The notes below the pieces were generated by a model, which did no database searches, was not told the origin of the DNA, and worked only from the letters and a program-made list of their open reading frames with translations. DNA of 64,000 nt from the NCBI GenBank assembly GCA_944474755.1, contig OX104115.1, positions 36,405,080-36,469,079 of the forward strand. The letters are read 5' to 3'. The stretch is from Limnoperna fortunei (taxonomy: Eukaryota; Mollusca; Bivalvia; Mytilida; Modiolidae). The translations under genes and the position numbers were made by a program. Shown here piece by piece: positions 55,078 to 64,000 of this stretch. Position 1 is the first letter of the stretch; each line of letters begins with the position of its first letter.

Positions 55078-58000
55078 GTAAGACCTGGATACTATATTTA
55101 TGCAAAAATATTTAGTTGTATTCTTATTAAAAAAACAAAATTCTTTGCGATTTTATATTACATAATTCCAGATTTTTTAACTTACATGTTTAATGTGTCT
55201 AGCCTTTAATTTTACATTTACATCATTTTTCTAATGTACTGTACAGGGAAGAGAATAAAAAACCAAAATAGCAATTGATTAAGAAAACTCTTTTCAGTTA
55301 GAAACTAGCATTGTATTAAATAACTAAATGTTACCAACAATACCAATAAGAAACTAGTAAAAAATTGGTTACATTTCAAAGTAACTTCCTAATACTAAAA
55401 GCTTCAAATTTAATTATGTAAAGCTTAATATATAAATATAGGTATAATCCAAGGAAAGTTATTTTATGGAAATTAAGGACAATTTATATTAAAAAAAACT
55501 TTTACAAATTTTACCAGTTATGTGATATATATTCAAACATTCAAACAGGATGTGAGTCGTTAGACTTCTTTAAGGACAATTCAGTAACGAGGAAACAAAT
55601 AACATAAAAGAGAAATATAAAATAACCACCGTCTAAAAGCTGAAAACACACATAGGATCTTAATGTAATAAGGTGCAATACAATAAAAATAAATTTAAGC
55701 TACCAGTTCTTTTAGTACTTTGAATTTAATGTTATTGCGTGACGCATTCATCAATAAAATGTTGTCCATTCCCCAGACTATATAATCAGAAATAAAACAC
55801 ACACACACACACACACCACACAGAATTAACTATTTCATGCAATAGTGATATCGTTAGGTGTATTTATCTAAATTTAGCTATAACACGTGTTTGTGTTTAT
55901 ATTCCATATACGGTCACATGTGTTTGCCTTACCCGTTTATATGCTTATTACTAGTAGACCTGTATTCTTAGTATTATGATTAGGTTCAAAGTTAAAAAAA
56001 GAAAAAAGGACCTACATTATTTTATCTAGAAATATAGATGGTTGCAGAGGCCGGAGCAGTGTTTGTTTGTGTACTTAAGTTTATATTTCGATTGTTATCA
56101 TCAAATTGTTAGCTGAGTAACTGTTGAGTTGTTCCAATATTATAATTGCAAAATATGGACATAAAGGGCTAACCCGTGGTAAAAAAGAATTATTTCTATT
56201 CTAAAAGGACAACAAAGTAGCATTTGAGTTGCGGGACTTGTCGGTCATTTAGGACACGAATTTAATTATGACGTCGTTAAAATATTTGAAAAATCTTACT
56301 ATGACGTCGACATAAAGAGTGTTGATCTTTTAAGAAGTTGATTAGAATATATACTCGTTTTACCTCTGATGTGGACTCAAAGCGTTTTAGGCACGTCAAA
56401 TCAGAATATAAATTTAATAACTTTAATGTTTTAGGTCCTGATAACAGAGGAAAATTATTTATTGTTGGTTTCGGAGAAAACAGCGATTTAACTTTTCCTG
56501 TGGAATTGTTTGTTACCACCACTCGCACAACAACTGTAAATGTTCTAGTGACCGCACCTAATTATACTGCGACAGCTATTAGCGAACAGTTCACAGTGAC
56601 GTCCGGAGTTGTCAAGCAGTTGGTTTTAGATGGCAATCTTAGAATGGTGGGCTCCGCAAGGGCTTACAACGGTAAGATATTTAGAGTGAAAAGTGAACAA
56701 GAAGCATTGTTCCTGCATCATGTAAACTTGTACCAATTAATGCATGTGAAAAATGCGGCAACTCGTTTGCTTTCATGACATTTATTTAATGATTGATCTT
56801 ATTTTTGTTTGGTTTATTTAAGGATTGTGCTCAATTGTTTGTTAGATTATGTTATATTGACGACTTTGGGCATGCTTTCTTCAATAAACTACGAAGCGGT
56901 TTATGTTGAGCTTAAACCGATCCAAAGTCGTCTATTTTTAATAATCTAACCAACAATTAGAAATAGTCCTTATATTTATTGCGCAATCAAGCAATTAGAT
57001 AAAATTTGCAAGTCACAAAATTTCGAGTTGTCACTTGTTGTTTAAGAATAATACATGTTTGTCATTGTGACGTCATCAATGAGTAGGGCGCTAAAATAAC
57101 AAGTTAGATTATACAAGATGGATGACATTGCTGATTTATTAAGTATTGAAAAGAAATTAAAATATAGTTAAATACACTCAATTACGTTGTATATACTGTG
57201 TAACCGCGTGAAATTAGGTTAGGAATAAGTGTGTACAACGTCTTGCAATTTATTATTATTCACCATCTCTTTTTGTTAACAATATTTAAAACACTTAAAA
57301 TCTGCAAAGAAAGTAGTAGAATAATATTGCAATCTGTCAGTAAGACCCCGTTGTAGGTAAACAATTTTGTTTTTAATTATACCGTTTTATTGTGAAATTT
57401 TAATTAGTTTGAAAACAGTAGAAAATTGTTCCAACAAAGAGACAAAACAATTAAAGCAAATACTAGATATATATCATAAAAACACAATACAAAGAACATA
57501 GTTTTGTAATATTTAATGTTTGATTCTAGCTATCCAGATTGTGGCCGATGATGAAGTTATTGCATATGGAGTAAATGCAGATGATTTGTCATGCGACGCC
57601 TATCTAGCTTTGCCAGTAGATGTCCTAGGCTTAGAGTACTACACAGTGTCATGGTTTCCGTCCTCTTGGTACTGCCAGCTTGTCGTCATCGGCGTTGAAG
57701 ATGCCACTTCAGTAAGCGTTAAACTATCATCTCACTTAGGAACTTACACAGTGGTTTATGAAGGGATAACTTACGGACAAGGACAAACGATAACAACAAC
57801 GCTCCAAAAATATCAAATGCTCCAGCTTCAGACTTATGGTGACTTAAGTGGAACTTACATCAAATCAACCAAACCGGTCGGAGTGCTCGGTGGTAACCAA
57901 AGAACCGATATTGGTATCGGGACAACCTCCGATCATCTTGTTGAACAGTTAGCACCTGTAACTACATGGGGTAAAAATTTCGTCACTGTACCAATTCCAC

Positions 58001-61000
58001 TTAGAACGACTGGAGACTATTTTAGATTTGTAGCTAGTGAAGACAGTACTGATGTCGTTATCTCAGGTGATTATAGTTCTTCATTTACCATTGCTCTTAA
58101 AGGAACATTTATTGAAAGGACCATTCCATCTGGGGCGTACACCAAAATAGTTGCTAATAAACCAATAAGCGTATTTCAGTTTTGTATGAGTCAACAAGAG
58201 CCAACTGAAGAGTCTGATCCTTTAATGATGTATATTCCTCCAATAGAACAGTATGGCGCCGACTACACTTTCAGCACGCCCAAATATTCATATGGTTCAT
58301 ACATTAATTACTTCATGTTTGTTGTTAAATCGTCAGAGAAAGATGGATTACGTTGGAATGGAGCTAAGTTCCCAGAAGGCACTGTTTACAATGCAGTTGC
58401 CGGTACTGATTACGTGGCAGGCTATATTTTAATTCCAGAAGGCTTTCATGTTATAAGACACACGTCACCTATTTCCACTTTTGGAGGTTATCTTTATGGA
58501 AAAGCTTCGTTAGAAACATACGGGTTTCCTACTGGTATGAGAATGGCTCCAATAAATACGGTATGTACATTTACATATGTAATGGAAACATATTAGTTAT
58601 TTGTCTTAAAAACAACTGAATGAAATGTTTATCAACATGGATCACTATTAAGTGGGCACGAAATGATTAGTATGTGTACAATAACTGTGACCTAAATGAA
58701 AGGATTTTTTGAGTTTGAGGTTATGCATCATCAATCGAGGATGTCTTGGAACTCCAGGCATCAAGTTTAAGAAAATATCTGTCATTGTTACATAGGGGAT
58801 AATTGTATTGTATACCGGGTTGCCGATGTAAATTGTGGATTTTACTTTAGCAAATTGAGTTTACCCTGTGATGCATACCGTACGGTTATACACGTTTTAA
58901 TACAATGAAAAAGTTATTGGATCAATAAGTATAAAATCACACAAATTAACAAGATTGTGAAAATAGTAGTGCTCATGTGATCATTTTAAGCAAAAAGTTA
59001 AAATGAGGAAACCGAAGTCTTTATTATCATACATATAAACAAATCAAAACTAAAAATTCTTTAAAAATAAAGTGGTGCTTTGCAGATATGTATAAAAACC
59101 ACAACTGTAGAAGGAGACGGTTTAGACAATGATTGTGACGGAAAGATCGACGAAGAATTGTGTACTCCAGAAAACAAGGGCGCTGGTAATATATATAAAG
59201 AAATAGGTTTTATTGCTCTGTTTATTTCGGTTGTATTACCTAATTAAACATTAGATTCCTCCTGGCAAAGCCTGTTTAAAAGCAATTCGTAAAGTTGGTA
59301 TCTGCACTTTGTGTTCTTTTTGATTCCTCGACTTGTTAAAATAATTAGACATTTCGTTCCTATTATATATATGCATTTTCGATGGAAACGGCCACGAAAT
59401 ATTCCGATTTATACAAACGTAAATAAATTATGTTCTAATTGTAGAATTAAATTTTCGGAAGTAATATTTTTTAACAAACCGGTTTAATGGAGACTGCAGT
59501 CTCATTATCCAAAAATTAGAAAAAAAATAAGAATAAAACAACAATGTCACATGTATGAATTATTTGACAGCTAAAATAAGGACTGAACACCAAGTTCACG
59601 TTTGAATATATCTTCGAATAATAATATAAATAATAATAAAAAATTGTGGGTTTAACCACGTTTTATGGCATACTAAACCTTCCGCTTCCAATACTATAGT
59701 ATGAGAGTTGGTTATATGTCTGGGTATCATATTCCAATAGTCAATACTAAGTGTATCTAATAATCATCGCAGCACATTCAATGTGTACTGATTTAACAAA
59801 TTGCAGAAACTATCTACGGTCATAGTTTCAAACGATATTTTTCAACAAGGAAATAAAATCTATAGTAAAACTTGGTTTGTAAGTTATTCCGTTAAGGTCT
59901 TGCATACCTGATCAGTGTAGAAATATAGACAACGTATACAAGTGAAGCTGGAATATTGCTGCATAAGTGAGGAAAATCTATACTGCTATCTTCGACACAT
60001 TGCATAGCTTACAAAATGCTAAAAGTGGCGTTAAAACCTATTTAAACTATAAAGCAAATCATGTACTTACTAATCATTTTTGCTTCAGACGAGGACGGTG
60101 ATGGAATATCTGACGAGGATTGTGCCGCGCCTGCTCCAAGTAAGGAAGATATTATGTAAACATTCTTTGATAATATAATATTGTTTCCATTTTCATTGAT
60201 GGATCAGCATTTTGTCAAAAACTTAATATAATTCTGAAATAATTCAAGGCTATTCGTTCAATCGCACATTTTTATTGTCATAAGAAAACTATTTGAAAAT
60301 GGCACCGGGGGATACATCGATTTATTGGCTTAGACACAATTTAATTTCCCAACGCGACAGCGCATGAAATGGAAATAGTACAGTGTCGAAAGACAAATAA
60401 ATCGCTTTCAGAGGTGCTGTTTAGTGACTGTTTTACTATACTGAATACATTTTATAAGATAATTTAAATAACATGCATGCAAACGTTAACATACAATTTC
60501 ACGCATTTTGGCCAAACCGTTCAAAAATAACGAATATCCAGTCAATTTCAAGCCTTAGTCTCCAAATATAGAAATCCAGTAAAGTACTATCAACGACATT
60601 TCTATAAATTTTAGTACGTTAAGCGTTTATCTCTAAATATGAACGATCGCAAGACATGTAATCCAAGAAATATTACCCAGCAAATATTTCCATTTTAATG
60701 AAATAGAAGTATTGTTGATATTGGTTTTCACAACTTGAAGTGATTGAGTTTAATAATTGTATTTGTATTTGATTTGCTGATCTGAATACTTTTATGGCCA
60801 GTGTGAAGTAATTTAGTTATTTTAAGACGAATGATATGTTAAGATAAAGGAGCTTTATTATAAACATTCATTAACAATTCAAAATTCAAATTTGCATCAA
60901 AATCCTTACATATCAGCCACTGTGAGAAAGGCGTGTAAAAAGACGGTGAATATTTTTATGGTTGAATGAATGCGAATCTACCTAAATGTTTGGGGAAAAA

Positions 61001-62775
61001 CTAAACAATTTTAAACTGTTTTAGTAATGAGAAGAATTGTTATTTAATAAATATTTTACTTTCAGTTGATGGACAGTGGGGTACTTGGAGTTCCTTTGGA
61101 GCATGTTCTGTTTCGTGTAACACATATGGTGCTGCTGTGGTAGCTGGAACATACACAAGAACCAGATCATGCGACAACCCAGCACCAATGTTTGACGGAC
61201 TGCACTGTGTTGGTAACGATTCTGAGACTACATCTTGTACTTCATCAACATATTGTCCAAGTAAGATCACATAAAATATACACCGTTCTTAAAATGGTTT
61301 GAATCTGATTTTGCCGTACACAAGTTTGCTTATCAATATATGTCATTTATAAGGACTGAAAAATCTAAAGCATACGTCAAGTGTGATTTTCACACTTCAG
61401 AATCACGATCTGAAAACCACACAGATAGTCGAATATCTCGATTTTATGCTATGTTTCAACAAATTTTCACCTTACATTATTTGTTTACGTGGCTGATATG
61501 CTAGATACTACAAATGAAAACTGCCATTTAATGTATTTTCCAGATTTTTTTTCAGTTTGTTTTATTGCGAATCATTATTTATGTCCGAGAAATTTTAGTA
61601 TGCAATATATTGAGGGAAAACAAGCATCGTGGCCATCTTTGAATTTGAGATGGAAACTAAAGGACGCCAAAATCGTGACATATGAAATAGAATCTGCAGT
61701 AGTCATGTTTGACTTTTATATTAATCTTTGCATGTTAGTTGATGAATCAGTCGTTGTGGTCACATAAATTGAATAATTTGAGACATTAATCTTAAACCTT
61801 GTTACTTTAACTATGCTAGTTTCTTATCCTTTAATGATAAGTAAGTTAGTCTTTGAAATATTTTTACAGTAAACGGTGGACTTAGCGCATGGACTGCTTG
61901 GTCGTCATGCTCAGTAACATGCGCGTATGGGACTCAAACAAGGTCGAGAACATGTACTGATCCTACCCCACAATATGGCGGAGCTTCTTGCAGCGGAAGT
62001 ACATCAGAAACGCAAACATGCACTTTCACCACATGCCCAAGTATGTAGTTTTATTCAATCAAGGCATCATTTTTATGAAATATATTGGATATTTTGTCTA
62101 GGTACTTGCATTGAAAACTTGATTCTAAATATGCATTTGATATGTACATCCCCGAGATTATGTGTTTATTCTTTTCCTTAACAATATTCATCATAGGATT
62201 TTTTCTCTTGTAAATTTCTTTCCTATACAGGTTTAGGTTCACGAATAAATAGAATGCATTTTGGCATGAAATATATGATTAGACATTATGTTATGTCCAG
62301 ATAACAGAACTTTAGTGCATGTTATTGCAGTTTTACAAATTTCTTGATTCTCTTGCATCGGTAATAGATTTCAGGAATTTTCTCAATTATCAACTATATA
62401 TCCTTGTGAATAGTTTCGTCAAACAATCAAACGAGTCCGGTGGTTGCAGTTGTATTAAGGAACGGATAATGCAAACTAGCTTTTGCAGAAATCTCATTTT
62501 TACTAGTTTTCTGAAATATAAATTGTAGGTTTTTGAGTGAATTGTTGAAAATAAATACAAATATATATATTTCTACAGTTGACGGACACTATACATTATG
62601 GACGGCTTGGGGCACATGTTCACTTACATGCGGTGGAGGAACACAAGAGCGAACAAGATCGTGTACAAATCCAGCACCTCAGTATGGTGGGGCACTGTGT
62701 GTGGGAGCTGCTTTAGAATCTCAGAGTTGTAACACGCAGATCTGTCCCAGAAAGTGTAGGGTTTTGAAGAAATAG
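55015..62775 (+). CDS. Multi-exon gene: signal peptide, IgGFc-binding N-terminal domain, acidic MopE-like segment, three TSP1 repeats
   Basis: Eight exons join in phase through GT-AG introns: 55015-55077, 56435-56671, 57530-58560, 59086-59185, 60089-60139, 61066-61260, 61870-62040, 62579-62775. They encode about 680 residues; the exon with the start codon was not found. Order: hydrophobic signal (LAVVLLLLVYSALPP); a ~420-residue domain with GPDNRGKLFIVGFGEN and KPVGVLGGNQRTD, typical of IgGFc-binding protein N-termini; DNDCDGKIDEE and DEDGDGISDEDC, acidic metal-binding-like loops; then three TSP1 repeats with WxxW and six cysteines. Proteins of this kind are secreted adhesive or mucosal defence proteins in molluscs. 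The C-terminus may be truncated by a LINE that follows the stop. Confidence 0.8.
55797..55817 (+). repeat. (CA)n microsatellite
   Basis: About ten CA dinucleotides within the first intron of the IgGFc/TSP1 gene. Confidence 0.85.
56435..56671 (+). CDS. Exon encoding the start of the IgGFc-binding domain
   Basis: The acceptor TTAATGTTTTAG and donor GTAAGA bound 237 bp, phase 1 at both ends. It reads GPDNRGKLFIVGFGENSDL through ELFVTTTRTTTVNV and VVKQLVLDGNLRMVG. The DN(R/K)G...FIVGF start is the hallmark of this domain. Confidence 0.8.
56832..56958. mobile_element. MITE-like palindrome in the intron after exon 2
   Basis: CAATTGTTTGTTAGATTAT and GACGACTTTGG at the left return inverted as CCAAAGTCGTC and ATAATCTAACCAACAATT at the right. 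The loop is ~50 bp. The stem is ~38 bp and imperfect. Confidence 0.6.
57530..58560 (+). CDS. Main exon of the IgGFc-binding N-terminal domain
   Basis: 1031 bp from acceptor GATTCTAG (phase 1) to ACG|GTATGT (phase 0). It includes AYLALPVDVLGLEYYTVSW, KPVGVLGGNQRTDIG, SDHLVEQLAPVTTWGKNF, VFQFCMSQQ, DPLMMYIPPIEQYG and GYLYGKASLETYGFPTGM. These follow the family's order. Few cysteines occur, as expected for this beta-rich domain. Confidence 0.85.
59086..59185 (+). CDS. Exon with MopE-like acidic motif 1
   Basis: The acceptor GCTTTGCAG (phase 0) and donor GTAATA (phase 1) bound 100 bp. It reads CIKTTTVEGDGLDNDCDGKI and DEELC; the DxDNDCDGxxDE pattern resembles metal-binding repeats. Confidence 0.8.
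59945..60050 (+). mobile_element. Decayed SINE 3' domain in an intron
   Basis: AGCTGGAATATTGCTGCATA and, separately, AAAGTGGCGTTAAAACC with an A-rich end resemble the conserved SINE 3' domain, split by a ~60 bp insertion or duplication. Confidence 0.4.
60089..60139 (+). CDS. Small exon with acidic motif 2
   Basis: 51 bp, phase 1 to 1, acceptor TTGCTTCAG, donor GTAAGG. It reads DEDGDGISDEDCAAPAP. Small symmetrical exons such as this can be skipped or duplicated without frame change. Confidence 0.75.
61066..61260 (+). CDS. TSP1 repeat exon 1
   Basis: 195 bp, phase 1 to 1. It reads DGQWGTWSSFGACSVSC, then a longer than usual loop (NTYGAAVVAGTYTRTRSC) and DGLHCVGNDSETTSC to YCP. WGTW is the C-mannosylation-type WxxW. 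Confidence 0.85.
61870..62040 (+). CDS. TSP1 repeat exon 2
   Basis: 171 bp, phase 1 to 1, acceptor TTTTTACAG, donor GTATGT. It reads LSAWTAWSSCSVTCAYGTQ, RSRTCTDPTPQYGGASC and QTCTFTTCP: a canonical six-cysteine TSP1. Confidence 0.9.
62579..62775 (+). CDS. TSP1 repeat exon 3, running into a stop codon
   Basis: The acceptor TTTCTACAG (phase 1) starts DGHYTLWTAWGTCSLTCGGG, RTRSCTNPAPQYGGALC and QSCNTQICP. The two earlier TSP1 exons end TGTCCA A|GTA. Here the matching place is TGTCCCAGAAAGTG without a donor, so the frame continues RKCRVLKK to TAG at 62775. Confidence 0.8.
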
Positions 62776-62803
62776 GAATCTGTCAACGTGTAGTCAAGAT
62801 CTG

Positions 62804-64000
62804 ACAAATAAAGCCTGTAAAGTGTTCTTTGCCATAATTCTTCAAATTTTAGTAAAGTCCCAGTAAAAGTGGCTTGTTACATATTTGAATCTTTAGTTCG
62901 TCCTATATTAACACATCATTACGAGACTTGTTCTATAGATATACATGTATTCTTAATGGTCTATAGAGCAAGATGTTGAAATAAAGATAATAGAGACACT
63001 GGTGAATTATCAGTTATAGATGAAACCTATTTGAAAAATTGAAATTTAATTTTATGAAAAATGTGTTAAAAATAAAAAAGCTCCCCAAAAATTTAGAGGT
63101 TAGAATAGATCTTGGTATATTACCCAATGTGTCATTAATTCAAACATAATCAACAATATATTTCTCAAGATTAAATAAAAACAAGCTTAACGCACTCCTG
63201 AAGGAAGCTTTAAATTTCACTAAATTAAAAGACTCAGAAGGTAATCTCTCATGTGTCTCTTATGCTAAAACATTATTGAATATAAAACTTAAATTTGGAT
63301 GAAATAGGCGATTGTTAAAACTTCAAAGACACAGTCAAATAAACTTAAACGAAATGTGAAAGAATCTGATGTAGACTTAATCAGTAAATTTAGTTCAATC
63401 TAACATAAACCAACTAAAGGAGGAAAACAAAGATTAGTTATATAAATTTAGTAATAATAATTATGAAAGTTTTACTTCACGCACCCAAACAAACAAACTA
63501 GAAAATTATTTGACAAATTTAGGACCAGCGACCATAATTTATTCATAGAAACAGGAAGATATATAAATATCCCCGGATTGTGAGACTGTCCTGGATGTAA
63601 CCAAACAGAGGATGAATTGGATGTCTTTTTTATGTAGAATTAAAATGATAGACAATGAAATTTAACATAATTACATTGAAAATTAGTCTGAATTTAAAAA
63701 TAAGAGAAAAACTGAACAATTTGGTTTTACAAAATCTCTTGATTCCCGAAGATATTAAAGCAGTCATCTCTTTCATTAAACAGTCATTAGAACTGAGGAG
63801 AAAAGACATGAATATAGTTAAATATTGTATTTTGTGTGAATTTACGTTTAATTGTTTGTTTATTTACATGATGTTATATAATGGCACAAATGGGCCTTAG
63901 TCTGTCGATACAGAATGAAATTATTAAATACATTTTTCCTTGCAAGAATAAAAGAGTCAAGCAAGACATAATTTTGCGGGGTCAACTAGTTTGTTCTAGT
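62804..64000 (+). pseudogene. LINE ORF2 3' fragment, copy B, to the window edge
   Basis: Colinear with copy A (38214-40600) but without its two insertions. It starts at the same base of the element (ACAAATAAAGCCTGTAAAGT) 28 bp after the stop codon of the TSP1 gene. Recognisable pieces include KACKVFFAI, KLNALLKEALNFTKLKDSEG, LFIETGRYINIPG and KQSLELRRKDMNIVKY, in several frames. It is dead. Confidence 0.7.
62807..62812 (+). promoter_or_regulatory. AATAAA at the LINE junction, possible polyadenylation signal for the TSP1 gene
   Basis: AATAAA lies 31 bp after the stop codon, within the first bases of the LINE fragment, with a GT/T-rich stretch (TGTAAAGTGTTCTTTG) downstream. A functional role is inferred from position only. 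Confidence 0.3.

Noticed and set aside
61040..61270. Minus-strand ORF over the first TSP1 exon
   Set aside because: The plus strand has splice sites and an unmistakable TSP1 repeat.

Overview
The window looks like AT-rich nuclear DNA of a bivalve mollusc. The grounds are canonical GT-AG introns, many tRNA-derived SINEs with the conserved 3' domain known from mollusc SINEs (Nin-DC type), several families of non-LTR, Penelope-like, Tc1-like and IS3EU-like elements, tandem-core elements of the bivalve pearl/Helentron kind, and a host gene with an IgGFc-binding N-terminal domain plus thrombospondin type 1 repeats. The species cannot be named from the sequence. There is no sign of prokaryotic organisation (no operons, Shine-Dalgarno sites or CRISPR).

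Layout. 0-4.1 kb: mostly empty, with a candidate coding exon at the left edge, a small ORF with a good start context, and two palindromic MITE-like elements. 4165-13944: a 9.78 kb fold-back transposon, two ~3.77 kb inverted arms each carrying one broken DDE transposase, flanked by a 6 bp target duplication CATTCA; its 2.2 kb spacer holds a Penelope-like reverse transcriptase relic and a SINE. 14.3-15.5 kb: an element with 146 bp tandem core repeats. 16961-22577 (minus strand): a five-exon gene whose exons fit in phase, predicting a 231-residue secreted cysteine-rich protein with a hydrophobic, GPI-like C-terminus and an internal two-exon duplication. I do not recognise the family. 23.8-26.4 kb: Tc1 and Polinton-like relics. 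26.5-46.7 kb: mostly anonymous AT-rich DNA with tandem arrays, MITEs, a second Penelope relic, LINE fragments and another Tc1 relic. 46.8-53.2 kb: a nearly full-length but broken Tx1/L1-type LINE lying in a (TTC)n array, followed by a second, 5'-truncated copy in the same array. 53.3-54.6 kb: satellites and microsatellites. 55015-62775 (plus strand): a host gene encoding a signal peptide, an IgGFc-binding N-terminal domain, a MopE-like acidic D-rich segment and three TSP1 repeats. A LINE 3' fragment follows 28 bp after its stop.

Two host genes can be assembled from phase-compatible exons. Nearly everything else is mobile DNA in several nested layers. The most unusual items are the fold-back element with two complementary broken transposases, the new cysteine-rich gene, the pair of (TTC)n-associated LINE insertions with paired 3' hairpins, and the apparent truncation of the TSP1 gene by a LINE.
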